This document shows, one piece after another, positions 1 through 7,864 of a stretch of DNA of 18,284 bases. The stretch's first letter is position 1. Every line of letters begins with the position of its first letter. Position numbers and translations under genes: made by a program. Location of the stretch: the NCBI GenBank assembly GCA_938008925.1, contig CALLIQ010000281.1, forward strand, positions 1 to 18,284, in the 5' to 3' direction. The notes below the pieces were generated by a model. The model did no database searches, was not told where the DNA came from, and worked only from the letters and a program-made list of their open reading frames with translations. Origin of the DNA: an uncultured Acidimicrobiales bacterium. Its GTDB lineage: Bacteria; Actinomycetota; Acidimicrobiia; Acidimicrobiales; SZUA-35.

Positions 1-50
1 AGTTCTTCACCGAGACACGCTTCGCCTCGTTCCCACTCACCCCGAGATGA
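1..50 (+). CDS. Possible 3' tail of a rightward gene (partial)
   Basis: In the frame beginning at base 3 the sequence reads FFTETRFASFPLTPR and stops at TGA 48-50. The codons are typical of coding DNA in this window (TTC, ACC, GAG, CGC, GCC, CTC, CCG). A weak inverted repeat, CCGAG-N5-CTCGG (42-56), spans the stop and could be part of a terminator between this gene and the convergent reductase. Only about 15 codons are visible, so no family can be named; this may be chance. Confidence 0.35.
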   Translation, partial: FFTETRFASFPLTPR

Positions 51-83
51 CCTCGGTGGCCCCGGCACCGTCGACCGCGATGG

Positions 84-686
84 TCAGCGCAGATCGCCGA
101 AGCGGCCGGGGTCGATACCAAAGGGAGCGACGGTGCTCGTCACCGTCTCCAGGAGCGATTCCGCATCCATCTCGACCGCCGCGACGAGCCGATCAGCCAG
201 TCGTCCGACCGCCTCGATCGTGTCGTCGTCGACGAAACCGGCGTCTGGCGTCATCTTCGTTCGCGGCGCACTGATCCCCAGCCAATCAACCGTGAGCGCA
301 CCCTGCCAGCTCAAGGTCCGGACGAGCTGCTCGATCGCGAACTCACCACCGGTCGAGCCGGCGCTCATCACAGCGACTGGGCGGTGGTAGAGCGATGACG
401 AGCCGACGAGCCAATCGAGAGCGTTCTTGATCGAGCCCGCCAGGCCACCCGCGTACTCGGGGGCGGCGATGAGGACGCCGTCGGCCGATTCGATGACGGT
501 CCGCATTGCGACGACCGGTTCGGGGGCGTCATCGACGAGGTCCGGGTTGAGCGCTGGAATGTCGGCGATCGGCACATCCTCGACGGCGAGAGTGACTCGG
601 CCCTCCAGTCGCTCCGCCGCGAGACCGAGCGCCGCCCTGTTCGCCGAAGCCGACCCGAGACTCCCGCAGAGCGACACGATCCTCAT
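84..686 (-). CDS. NAD(P)H-dependent FMN reductase family protein
   Basis: This 200-residue protein belongs to the flavodoxin-like NADPH-dependent FMN reductase family, cytosolic enzymes that reduce flavin or quinone-type substrates with NAD(P)H. It starts MRIVSLCGSLGSASANRA, where the GSLG-S-N segment is the FMN-phosphate loop. The second hallmark, APEYAGGLAGSIKNALDW (about residues 74-91), matches the PEY-x-x-x-x-G-x-x-KNA-x-DW flavin-binding signature. I chose ATG at 686 because the phosphate loop then begins at residue 8, as is usual; an upstream in-frame start at 707 would add seven unconserved residues. Its substrate cannot be read from sequence. The gene stands alone, with about 140 bases of noncoding DNA to the next leftward gene. 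Confidence 0.9.
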   Translation of the reverse strand: MRIVSLCGSLGSASANRAALGLAAERLEGRVTLAVEDVPIADIPALNPDLVDDAPEPVVAMRTVIESADGVLIAAPEYAGGLAGSIKNALDWLVGSSSLYHRPVAVMSAGSTGGEFAIEQLVRTLSWQGALTVDWLGISAPRTKMTPDAGFVDDDTIEAVGRLADRLVAAVEMDAESLLETVTSTVAPFGIDPGRFGDLR

Positions 687-828
687 GGGCCGAACGTAGC
701 GTCGCATGGTCGCGTCGATCGCGGGAGCTCGTGCCCCGCCCCGACAACCCAGCTCATCAAGCGATCTCGGGCTCGCTGCGACGGCTCACCTCGAAAGAGG
801 GCCACCCGGGTGCGGTCAGGCCCGTCGC

Positions 829-1467
829 TCAAACGACATCCCAGCCCGCCGGAAGGCGGGGCGAGTGCCAGGCCGGATCGGGCTCCCAGTCGACGAGCGA
901 CGTGTCCCACCACGGCCCATCGGTCTCGAGTCGGGCGATGAGCTGGTCGCCATAGGCACGGATCCACTCGACGAGCTCGGCCGAGAACCGGCCCTCGGCA
1001 ACACGGTCGTCGAGCACCTCGGCGTCCTTCACGACGTGACTGCCATCGGGGAAGACGACGAGATCGAGCTCGAGGTCTTGTGTGTCGTGACCATCCTCGG
1101 TTCGAGCGAATGCCGTTTGGATGTTCAGGTACCAGCACACGAACGTGCGGTCCTCCCCATCCCAGAAGTGCCAGATGGCGTGGTGTTCGCCGGGCTCTTG
1201 CACCATGAGGCAACCGTGCCCCGTCCAGCCCGTCCGACCGTGCCAGGGGTGCAGCCGGTCCTCGGTCGGCCACTCGCCGGGCACGAGCCCGAGCTCCGCT
1301 CCCGTCGCGGTGTAGGTCATCATTCGGTCGGCGGTGTCCTCGACCACGTACACCGGAAGCGCCAGCCAGACGCCCGTGGCGGGCGACGGTGTGACGATCT
1401 CGTCCGGCTGGAGGCCGAGCCGCTCACGTCGGACGACGACTTCACCCGGCTGTCGGTAGCTGGTCAT
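829..1467 (-). CDS. DUF402 domain protein
   Basis: A 212-residue protein whose central and C-terminal part carries the DUF402 pattern: WYLNIQ, followed by DLELDLVVFPDGS and then a V-L-D-D-R/helical segment with E-L-V-E-W-I. Structurally studied DUF402 members are beta-barrel nucleotide phosphatases (FomD-type, hydrolysing nucleoside diphosphates or CMP-linked intermediates with divalent metal), so a phosphatase role is possible but not shown here. The N-terminal half has many Trp and His residues (HPWHGRTGWTGHG) and the C-terminus ends in a Pro/Trp-rich tail. Start is ATG at 1467. It is monocistronic as far as can be seen. Confidence 0.8.
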   Translation of the reverse strand: MTSYRQPGEVVVRRERLGLQPDEIVTPSPATGVWLALPVYVVEDTADRMMTYTATGAELGLVPGEWPTEDRLHPWHGRTGWTGHGCLMVQEPGEHHAIWHFWDGEDRTFVCWYLNIQTAFARTEDGHDTQDLELDLVVFPDGSHVVKDAEVLDDRVAEGRFSAELVEWIRAYGDQLIARLETDGPWWDTSLVDWEPDPAWHSPRLPAGWDVV

Positions 1468-1537
1468 GGCTGCGAGTCTCGCAGCCGGCTCCTGTCGAGT
1501 TGACGCGGGCGAGGCGAACCACGGTGCTGGCCGTCGA

Positions 1538-1948
1538 TCAGGTGTGGAGCTTGATCTTGTCGAATGCCTTGTCGACTTGCTTGGGGTCGCCCACAGCGAC
1601 GAAACCAGCGATCGCGAGCTCGCCGGTCGGCACGGCCGCGAGGGCGGCTCGGTTGTCGTCGTCGTTCATGGTCGCGAACAAATCGTCGGTGTAGACGCTG
1701 ACCATCAGCGAACGCCCGAGGGCTCGATCGAAGCTGCGGCGCACGGTTGCAGCGTCACCTTCGTAGACGCGAACGGGGAAGGCGAGCATCGGTGGGTAGG
1801 AACGACCGGTGCCGTCGACGTACGGCTCGCCGAGGACACTCGCGTCGATGGCGCCGAGCCCGCTCGTGATGAAGGCGATCACGTTCAGCTTCTGCCACGT
1901 CTCGAGGTCGGAGCGAACGGCGACGGCGATCTTCTTGGCTCCGCTCAC
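1538..1948 (-). CDS. DUF2000 family protein
   Basis: This 136-residue protein matches DUF2000, a small family with a peptidyl-tRNA-hydrolase-2-like fold and no firmly assigned activity. Recognisable features are the KLNVIAF segment near residue 20, GEPYVDGTGRSYPPM around residues 40-54, and the C-terminal TDDLFATMNDDDNRAA block. The start ATG overlaps the stop of the upstream cupin gene by four bases (ATGA, 1945-1948), so the two are translationally coupled and probably act together. The AraC regulator divergent from the cupin is the likely controller of both genes. Confidence 0.82.
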   Translation of the reverse strand: MSGAKKIAVAVRSDLETWQKLNVIAFITSGLGAIDASVLGEPYVDGTGRSYPPMLAFPVRVYEGDAATVRRSFDRALGRSLMVSVYTDDLFATMNDDDNRAALAAVPTGELAIAGFVAVGDPKQVDKAFDKIKLHT

Positions 1949-2340
1949 AGTCGATGACCGCTCGTCGAGTCGACGTGATCGGGGACATCGTCGGCGGCCA
2001 CGTCGCCGGTGGTCAGCGTGCCCGTCGGTTCGAACATGAGGATCGACCCGCCGGTCGAGGAGGGTTTGTGCTCGACCCCCTTCGGCACGACGAAGGTGTC
2101 CCCTTCGCCGAGGTGAACGGTTCGCTCAGCGCCCGACGCGTCGCGGAGCGCGATGTCGAACGTGCCGGCGAGGACCAAGAAGAACTCGTCGGTGTCGGTG
2201 TGCTCGTGCCAGACGTGTTCGCCGAGCGTGTGGGCGATCCGGACCTCGTAGTCGTTGACCGAGGTCACGATTCGCGGGCTGTACACCTCGTCGAAGGAGG
2301 CGAGCGCCTCGGCGAGGTTCAAGGGTTCGGGGTGGGTCAT
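1945..2340 (-). CDS. Cupin domain protein
   Basis: A 131-residue single-domain cupin. Motif 1 is seen as HVWHEHTDTDEFFLVLAGTFD (His-x-His, later Glu, then Gly) and motif 2 as VVPKGVEHKP, giving the usual three-His/one-Glu metal site of small cupins. Similar proteins often carry 'mannose-6-phosphate isomerase-like' labels, but substrate is unknown. Start ATG 2340 (MTHPEPLN) was preferred; an upstream in-frame start near 2400 would run through the divergent promoter. It overlaps the DUF2000 gene by ATGA, and lies 48 bp from the divergent AraC gene, an arrangement typical of a locally regulated operon. Confidence 0.85.
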   Translation of the reverse strand: MTHPEPLNLAEALASFDEVYSPRIVTSVNDYEVRIAHTLGEHVWHEHTDTDEFFLVLAGTFDIALRDASGAERTVHLGEGDTFVVPKGVEHKPSSTGGSILMFEPTGTLTTGDVAADDVPDHVDSTSGHRL

Positions 2341-2358
2341 GCTCCGATTCTGCGGAGC
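2341..2358. promoter_or_regulatory. Inverted repeat between cupin and araC-type gene
   Basis: A perfect 6-bp inverted repeat, GCTCCG-N6-CGGAGC, sits directly against the cupin start codon within the 48-bp divergent spacer. Its position would let a bound regulator, plausibly the adjacent AraC protein, block or control cupin expression; it could also form a 5' hairpin. A short ACGT-N5-ACGT pair (2378-2390) lies next to the AraC start. These are sequence patterns only. Confidence 0.35.
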
Positions 2359-2388
2359 CGCCGACGATCGGTCTTGTACGTTGTTGAC

Positions 2389-3234
2389 GTGGGCATTCAC
2401 GAGGCGGGCGAATCACTCGATGGTGAACCGCTTCCCGCGAGTTGCCGCGTCGAAGCCTGGAAGCCCCCGGGCATCCCCGAGATCTCCGAGGTGTTCCACG
2501 CCCGGATCGTCGACTACGGCTATCCGACGCACAGCCACGACACCTGGACGGTGCTCATCGTCGACACCGGCGCGATCGCCTACGACCTCGACTCGCGCCC
2601 GTGTGGCGCGGTCGGCGACACGGTCGCGATCCTTCCGCCGGGCGTCACCCACAACGGGGAGCCTGCGTCGGGCGCACCCGGGTTCGTGAAGCGCGTGCTC
2701 TATCTGGAGCAGTCGGTCCTGCCCGTCGACCTCATCGGAGCAGCGGTTGACCAGACCAACATCGCCGACCCCGTTCTGCGAGCTGCCCTGTCGGGGCTCC
2801 ATGAAGAGCTCGAGACGGGAGCTGACCCCTTCGCCGCGTCCTCGGCGCTCACCCTCGTCACCGAGCGGATCACGAATCACCTCCGCCCGGGCACGCCGAC
2901 CGCTGTCCCCGATGATCCGACCACGGCGACACGGTTGCGTCTCCTGCTCGACGAAGAAACCGCCGAGCCACTCACGCTCGACGAGGTCGCCTCACGGCTC
3001 GGCCGGTCGAAACCCCACCTGATCCGGAGCTTCACCGCGGCCTACGGCGTCGCCCCCCACGCCTACCTGATCGGCAAGCGCGTCGAGCGAGCCCGCAAGC
3101 TCTTGCTCGACGGCGTCGCACCGTCGGACGTCGCACACCGAGTCGGCTTCTACGACCAGTCCCATTTCAGCCGGCACTTCAAGCGCCACACGAGCGTCCC
3201 GCCCGCCACCTTCGCCGCCAGCCACCAGCGCTGA
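2389..3234 (+). CDS. AraC-family transcriptional regulator with cupin sensor domain
   Basis: A 281-residue regulator in the usual AraC arrangement. The N-terminal ligand domain (about residues 20-110) is cupin-like: YPTHSHDTWTVLIVDTG, then ILPPGVTHNG. The C-terminal 100 residues hold the paired HTH: LTLDEVASRLGRSKPHLIRSF is the first, and SDVAHRVGFYDQSHFSRHFK the canonical AraC signature. I use GTG 2389 because it leaves the divergent spacer free and fits family length; TTG 2374 is the alternative, and the open frame extending back to 1954 merely reads antisense through the cupin. It probably controls the divergent cupin-DUF2000 pair. Confidence 0.9.
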   Translation: MGIHEAGESLDGEPLPASCRVEAWKPPGIPEISEVFHARIVDYGYPTHSHDTWTVLIVDTGAIAYDLDSRPCGAVGDTVAILPPGVTHNGEPASGAPGFVKRVLYLEQSVLPVDLIGAAVDQTNIADPVLRAALSGLHEELETGADPFAASSALTLVTERITNHLRPGTPTAVPDDPTTATRLRLLLDEETAEPLTLDEVASRLGRSKPHLIRSFTAAYGVAPHAYLIGKRVERARKLLLDGVAPSDVAHRVGFYDQSHFSRHFKRHTSVPPATFAASHQR

Positions 3235-3247
3235 CGAAGCGCCGTCG

Positions 3248-3874
3248 TCAGCGTCGACGGGTGAACAGGTAGGCGAAGGGCGACGTCGTGTAGGCAACGC
3301 CGCGCCCCGACGCATGCAACGACTCGACCGTGATCGCTTGGTCGCGCTTGGGGATCATGAACCGCTCGAGTCCACCGGTGTCGACGCTGTATGTCTCATC
3401 GCGGCTGATCACGACACCGGTCAGTTCCAGCCGCCGATCGATCGACGCCATCGCCGCGTCGCCATGACTGGAGTTGACGAGCAGGGTTCCCCCGATGCGG
3501 AGGTGATGGGCGCAATGCTCGGACACGAATCCGGCGTACAGAGAGACCAGCAGGTCGAACGCCTCGGCGTCCAGGTCGAGCGGATCGGTGTAGTCGGCGT
3601 GCAGAAAGGTCACCGAGGCATCGGGCGGGCCATCGTTGTCCGCCACGATGGCGGCGACGCCATCAACGTCGGCGAAGAAGGCCTTGGCCCGCTTGTCGAC
3701 GTCGACATAGGTCACAGCCGGAAAGTGGAACGACGGGGCGATGTCGACGTAGGAGCCGGGATAGAGGACGCGTCGAGCGCCGATCGTCGCCGCGACGGCG
3801 TCGTACAGACCACGGCGATCGCCAACCCCGAGGTCCTGCTTCTCCCACAACTCAGCCGTCGTGCGCTTGGCCAT
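3248..3874 (-). CDS. Conserved hypothetical, methyltransferase-like Rossmann protein
   Basis: A 208-residue cytosolic protein I cannot name. Its layout resembles class I SAM methyltransferases: RRVLYPGSYVDIAPSF (residues 35-50) at the place of motif I, TYVDVDKRAKAFF with an acidic residue ending strand 2, LHADYTDP, then FDLLVSLYAGFVSEH and LRIGGTLLVNSS at motifs IV-VI. The usual glycine-rich loop (GxGxG) is absent, replaced by YPGSYVDIAPS, so a cofactor other than SAM, or none, is possible. Start ATG 3874 (MAKRTTAEL) is favoured; an upstream in-frame start at 3997 runs into the preceding gene. It lies 46 bp downstream of the hydrolase on the same strand and is probably co-transcribed. Confidence 0.7.
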   Translation of the reverse strand: MAKRTTAELWEKQDLGVGDRRGLYDAVAATIGARRVLYPGSYVDIAPSFHFPAVTYVDVDKRAKAFFADVDGVAAIVADNDGPPDASVTFLHADYTDPLDLDAEAFDLLVSLYAGFVSEHCAHHLRIGGTLLVNSSHGDAAMASIDRRLELTGVVISRDETYSVDTGGLERFMIPKRDQAITVESLHASGRGVAYTTSPFAYLFTRRR

Positions 3875-3920
3875 GGTTCGGACCCTACGCCCAACGCCAT
3901 CGACCGACCGCGTGATCGGG

Positions 3921-4796
3921 TCAGTCGGCGAGCAAGGTGGGCAGCAGGGCTTCTGCCACCTCACGAGGCGCCTCTTCGTGGGAGAACAGCCCGGCATCGT
4001 CGATCACGTCGATCGATGCGTTGGGGAACGAGTCCACCATCGCTCGGGCATCGGCGACGGGGAAGAACGGGTCCCTCGCTCCCCACACGAGCTTGACGGG
4101 CACGTCGAGGCGCCGATGAACGTCGGGCAGGTCGGTGCAGTCCTTCATGTCGAAACTGCGAAGCAGCGCGGCCGCCGCCTCGGCCTTCCCCGGTTCCTCG
4201 TTGAGCGGTGCGAAGAAGAACTCGGCGAACTCACCATCGAGGTGTGAACGATCGGCGAATGCATCGCCGAACACCAACCGAGAATTCCGGATGGTCCGGT
4301 TGCCAGACACGAAGCGGAGCCCAGCCGCAAGCCCGGGCAGCTTGCGGGCCTGCACGAACGACTTGAAGCGCCAGCTCGGGTCCGGCGGTTCGGTGTTGAT
4401 GAGGCCCATGGAGCGGAGCCGGGGGTTCCCGACCATGGCATGGCGCGCGATCAAGCCGCCGCTGTCGTGCCCGACGACGGCGATGGAGTCGACGTCGAGC
4501 GCCTCGACGACACGCCGGACCGACTCCATGTGTTGGTGAATGGTCAACACCGTGTCGGCATCGAAGCGCGACGACCCTGCCGAGGGCAGATCGATCACAT
4601 GACAGGTGACGTGATCGGCGAGATGAGGCAGCAGCCGCCGCCAGGTGGCTCCAGTGACCGGCCAACCGTGGACGAAGAGGACGTCGGGGCCGCTGCCGAC
4701 GACTCGGTGGGCGGCCTCACCCTCACCGACATCGATGAACCGATCAGGCTCTCGACGAAACAGGTCTGTGGCCTCGGCTGCGCTCATCGACGGCAT
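3921..4796 (-). CDS. Alpha/beta hydrolase with Asp nucleophile (epoxide hydrolase/dehalogenase-like)
   Basis: This 291-residue protein has the alpha/beta hydrolase plan: oxyanion-hole HGWP (43-46), nucleophile elbow GHDSGG with Asp111 as nucleophile, acid Asp242 in WGARDPFFP, and His273 in LFSHEEAP. An Asp nucleophile is typical of epoxide hydrolases and haloalkane or haloacid dehalogenases, not esterases. The protein contains no tyrosine at all, so the cap tyrosines that activate epoxides are missing, and the Trp following the nucleophile in haloalkane dehalogenases is Ser here. Substrate is thus open. The start ATG 4796 follows an AAAGGAG ribosome site by 5 nt. It faces a TetR gene across twin operators, suggesting substrate-induced expression. 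Confidence 0.85.
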   Translation of the reverse strand: MPSMSAAEATDLFRREPDRFIDVGEGEAAHRVVGSGPDVLFVHGWPVTGATWRRLLPHLADHVTCHVIDLPSAGSSRFDADTVLTIHQHMESVRRVVEALDVDSIAVVGHDSGGLIARHAMVGNPRLRSMGLINTEPPDPSWRFKSFVQARKLPGLAAGLRFVSGNRTIRNSRLVFGDAFADRSHLDGEFAEFFFAPLNEEPGKAEAAAALLRSFDMKDCTDLPDVHRRLDVPVKLVWGARDPFFPVADARAMVDSFPNASIDVIDDAGLFSHEEAPREVAEALLPTLLAD

Positions 4797-4829
4797 CAAC
4801 GCTCCTTTGCTCTCGACCCATCGCGAGTC

Positions 4830-4872
4830 TTGTAGTGGTCGCTACATATCGTAGTTGCAGTGACCACTACAA
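4830..4872. promoter_or_regulatory. Twin 17-bp operator-like sites for TetR regulator
   Basis: Two 17-bp sites in inverted orientation lie in the divergent spacer: TTGTAGTGGTCGCTACA (4830-4846, plus strand) and TTGTAGTGGTCACTGCA (4872-4856, minus strand), agreeing at 15 of 17 positions. Each is itself a near-palindrome of the form TGTAGTG-GT-CACTACA, as expected for a TetR dimer site. On the minus strand TTGTAG and TATGTA are spaced 18 bp apart and could be the -35/-10 of the hydrolase promoter, so bound repressor would occlude it. The promoter reading is tentative; the repeats are plain in the sequence. Confidence 0.7.
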
Positions 4873-4882
4873 TCAACGGGTC

Positions 4883-5419
4883 GTGGGTTACAAACACACA
4901 AAGGCTGACATCCTCGAAGAAGCGCTCCGCGCCGCGACCGACGACGGACTGAGCCAGCTCACGTTCGGTCGGTTGGCGAAGCGGCTCGGCATCAGCGACC
5001 GGACGGTCGTCTACTACTTCCCCTCGAAGGACGACCTCATCGGCGAGGTGATTCTGGCCATGGGCGTCCAACTCCAGGCCACGTTGGCCGAGGCATTCGC
5101 GACGCCGGCGAAGGACCACCTCGAGATCGTCGCGCTGGCGTGGCCGGTGTTGGCGACGGACGACGTCGACCCGATCTTCGCCCTCTTCTTCGAAGCGAAC
5201 GGGCTGGCCGTGGCCGGGCGAGAGCCATACGTCAGCCTCGTCCCCTCCCTCGTGACGATGTGGATCGACTGGGTCGCCGAGTTCATCGACGGCGGCCCCG
5301 ACGATCGCCGCGCCGAAGCTGAGGCCGCGATCGCCGTGATCGACGGCCTTCTCCTCGTCCGCCAACTCGCCGGGGCCGACGCTGCCGAGCGAGCCGCTGG
5401 TCGAATCGGTGTGACCTGA
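4883..5419 (+). CDS. TetR-family transcriptional regulator
   Basis: A 178-residue TetR-type repressor. The N-terminal DNA-binding domain reads TKADILEEALRAATDDG, then LTFGRLAKRLGISDRTVVYYF and SKDDLIGEV, the classic helix-turn-helix with the YYF-x-SKDDL ending. The remaining 120 residues are a helical ligand domain. GTG 4883 is chosen because it leaves both operator sites outside the coding region and starts close to the HTH; an in-frame GTG at 4835 would place the operators inside the gene. It is expected to repress the divergent hydrolase operon and itself. Its stop is only 2 bp from the convergent LuxR gene. Confidence 0.9.
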   Translation: MGYKHTKADILEEALRAATDDGLSQLTFGRLAKRLGISDRTVVYYFPSKDDLIGEVILAMGVQLQATLAEAFATPAKDHLEIVALAWPVLATDDVDPIFALFFEANGLAVAGREPYVSLVPSLVTMWIDWVAEFIDGGPDDRRAEAEAAIAVIDGLLLVRQLAGADAAERAAGRIGVT

Positions 5420-5421
5420 GC

Positions 5422-7677
5422 TCAGGCGAGCAGGCCGAGCTCACGCGCTCGATCGACGATCGACGCGCGACCGCTCAGGCCGAGCTTTCGCCGGATCGAC
5501 GTGAGGTGCGTCTTCACCGTGTTCTCCGACACGTGGAGCTGGGATGCGAGATCAGCCCGGCTCAGCTCATGTGGGAGCAAGGCCAGCACGGCTCGTTCGC
5601 GCTCGGTCAACTCGACCGGCCCGAACCCGAAGTCGGGGGCCGACTTGGCGACGAAGCGGATCTCGTTCTCGATCGCCCGAAGACGATCGTCGAAGCGGGC
5701 GTCTGGTAGATCGTCGACGATCGAACGAGCCGTTCGCACCGCGGATCGGGCGCCCGCACGATCGCCGCGGATGTGCAGAATCCTCGCCCGCTGGATGGCC
5801 GCCGTCGCGAGCGTGAGATGGTCCAACGAACGAGCGAGGCGATCGCCGCGCTCGATGGCCTGCTCGGCGTCCGCTGGCCGACCCATGCGCAACAAGGCGA
5901 CCGACCGAGCGATGTGGGCCATCGCCGGGAGATGAAAGCTCTCGATCGACGGGTCGACGAGCTCGAGCACCTGGTCGGCGTGGGCGAGTGCCGCATCGTC
6001 GTGCCCGAGATCGGCCTCGATCATGGCCAGGTAGCAGTAGCCCTGGATGACCGATGAGACCTCACCGGTTCGCCGGGCGTGGGTCACCGCAGCGCTCAAG
6101 AGCCGTTGGGCTTCGTCGAGATCGCCCGCCCAGTACTCCGCCACACCGCAGGCGACGAGGGCGGTGCCGGGGAGCGCACCGAGCCGCGACACCTGGCCGC
6201 CGCCGGTCGGCTCGGTGTCGAGGTCAGCCGTGGCGAGCGCCTCGCGAGCGTTTGCAAGAGCGCCGCCGATGTCACCGGCGCGTCGAGCTCGATGGGAGCG
6301 GAGCGTTGGGATCTCGATCTCGCACAGCGCGATCTCGTCATCGGAGCGTGCAGCGGCCACCGCTGCTCGTTCCCAACGATCCATCTCATCGAGACGGTCG
6401 GAGTTCAGCAACACCCAGTTCATCATCAGGCTGGCCTCGGTGTTCGACGCGACGGCATCGCCGAGGAGGTCCAACCAGTGCTCGAGCCGGCTCATCTGCC
6501 CGGCTCGGGCGAAGACGTGCCAGCTGGCAGCGATCATCCGACAAGCTCGTTCGATCTCGTCGGTCGCCGCCGCATGGGTGATGGCCTGATCGACGTCGTC
6601 GGCTTCCTCGTACCAGCGCGAGGCGCGTGCGTGGAGCTCGTCGACCGTCTCTGCGTGTTCCTCGGCGAGGAGCGAAAGCAGGTGCTCTCGGAAGAGCGGG
6701 TGATAGCGAAAGACGGTCCCCTGCTCGTTGAGGGCTGCGGTGAAGATGTTGTCTCGAACCAACGACCGCAGCGTTGCCAGGCTTCCCGGCTGTCCCGTCA
6801 GGGCGTCGCAGAGATCGGGTTCGAGCGTCGTCACGATGCTCGTCGTCAACAGGAACGCTCGGCGGTCGGGATCGAGGTCGTCGATCGCTTCGGCCGAGAG
6901 GTACTCGTTCAGGTGGCGGTTGTCGCCCGCGAACCGAGCGACGAACGCGTCGACGTCGACTTCGTTTCGCAGGCCGATGCCGGCGAGACAGATCCCGACG
7001 GGCCAGCCATCGGTCCGTTCGACGAGGGCGGTGAGGTGCTCGTCCGCCAGCGACCCGAGGCCGAACGTGGTGTCGAGCACCAGAGCGACCTCCGCTGAGG
7101 TGAATGCGAGCCGATCGATCCGCGCCTCGGCGAGACGACCCTCGCTCCGGAGACGCCCGACAGGCAGCGGCAGATCGCTTCGGGACGTGCAGACGGTTCG
7201 AAGGTTGGCAGGCGGGTGCCGGAGGAGCCCACCGAGCTGCCGGTGAACGGCATCGGAGTCGACGGCTTGCACGTCGTCGAGCACGAGGACGAGCGGATCA
7301 CCATGCGCTTCGATGGCGGCGCGCAACGACGCGACCGCGTGATCGACGGCGCCCGGCCCGTCGCGCAGCACGTCGTAGACCCCGCCGAGTTCGTCGACCC
7401 CGGCGGTACCGAGCGCGGCGGTCACGTAGGTCCAGAACCGCACCGGTTCTCCGTCGGCGGGCTCGAGACCGAGCCAGGCCACCGGTAGATCGAGCCGATC
7501 GACCAGTTGCGCAGCCGTCGTCGTCTTCCCGTAGCCGGCGGGAGCCACGATCGCGGTCAACACGATGTCGGATGCCGCGGTCAGTTCGTCGAGCAGCCCG
7601 TCGCGGGAGATGGCGCGCGCTGGCGACATCGGAGGCTGGAGCTTGGCCCACACGAGCGGGACCGGCGGCGCGGTCAT
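5422..7677 (-). CDS. Large ATP-binding LuxR (MalT-like, LAL) transcriptional regulator
   Basis: This 751-residue protein has the MalT/LAL architecture: an N-terminal STAND-type NTPase with Walker A APAGYGKTT (residues 45-53) and Walker B LVLVLDDVQ (129-137), a long helical middle region resembling TPR repeats (roughly 330-660), and a C-terminal LuxR HTH (about 686-751) with ELSRADLASQLHVSENTVKTH. Such proteins are activators that bind ATP and an inducer, oligomerise and recruit RNA polymerase. ATG 7677 (MTAPPVPLVW) was chosen since related proteins begin just before the 'PPLVxAKLxPP' segment seen here; ATG 7725 or 7719 would extend into the divergent spacer. Its target is unknown; the divergent SRPBCC-esterase pair is a candidate. 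Confidence 0.92.
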   Translation of the reverse strand: MTAPPVPLVWAKLQPPMSPARAISRDGLLDELTAASDIVLTAIVAPAGYGKTTTAAQLVDRLDLPVAWLGLEPADGEPVRFWTYVTAALGTAGVDELGGVYDVLRDGPGAVDHAVASLRAAIEAHGDPLVLVLDDVQAVDSDAVHRQLGGLLRHPPANLRTVCTSRSDLPLPVGRLRSEGRLAEARIDRLAFTSAEVALVLDTTFGLGSLADEHLTALVERTDGWPVGICLAGIGLRNEVDVDAFVARFAGDNRHLNEYLSAEAIDDLDPDRRAFLLTTSIVTTLEPDLCDALTGQPGSLATLRSLVRDNIFTAALNEQGTVFRYHPLFREHLLSLLAEEHAETVDELHARASRWYEEADDVDQAITHAAATDEIERACRMIAASWHVFARAGQMSRLEHWLDLLGDAVASNTEASLMMNWVLLNSDRLDEMDRWERAAVAAARSDDEIALCEIEIPTLRSHRARRAGDIGGALANAREALATADLDTEPTGGGQVSRLGALPGTALVACGVAEYWAGDLDEAQRLLSAAVTHARRTGEVSSVIQGYCYLAMIEADLGHDDAALAHADQVLELVDPSIESFHLPAMAHIARSVALLRMGRPADAEQAIERGDRLARSLDHLTLATAAIQRARILHIRGDRAGARSAVRTARSIVDDLPDARFDDRLRAIENEIRFVAKSAPDFGFGPVELTERERAVLALLPHELSRADLASQLHVSENTVKTHLTSIRRKLGLSGRASIVDRARELGLLA

Positions 7678-7728
7678 GGAAGAACCATGCCAAGCGAGGA
7701 GCGTTCTCGCCTCACCCATCGCCACGTT

Positions 7729-7773
7729 TCACCCGAGCAGCAGAACGCCGCAAACGCGGGTGAGGTCGGGTGA
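7729..7773. promoter_or_regulatory. TCACCCG/CGGGTGA repeats in divergent spacer
   Basis: The 187-bp spacer between the LuxR-type gene and the SRPBCC gene contains TCACCCG (7729-7735), its exact inverse CGGGTGA at 7757-7763, and a second CGGGTGA at 7767-7773, ten bases (one helical turn) later. This is the kind of pattern seen at activator-binding sites, so it may be where the adjacent MalT-like protein or another regulator binds. No convincing -10/-35 pair was identified. Confidence 0.3.
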
Positions 7774-7864
7774 TTCGCCGCTCGGGGCGATGTGCCGGCG
7801 AGCGCGAGTCTCGACCATGGCGTCATCGAATCGGGACCCGCCCGACGAACCGAAAGGCAACACC

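Noticed and set aside
687..828. Extra small gene between the FMN reductase and DUF402 genes
   Set aside because: No frame here has both a credible start signal and coding-like sequence; I see only noncoding spacer.
4835..4882. Extension of the TetR gene to GTG 4835
   Set aside because: It would put both operator sites inside the coding sequence and add residues without similarity to TetR N-termini.
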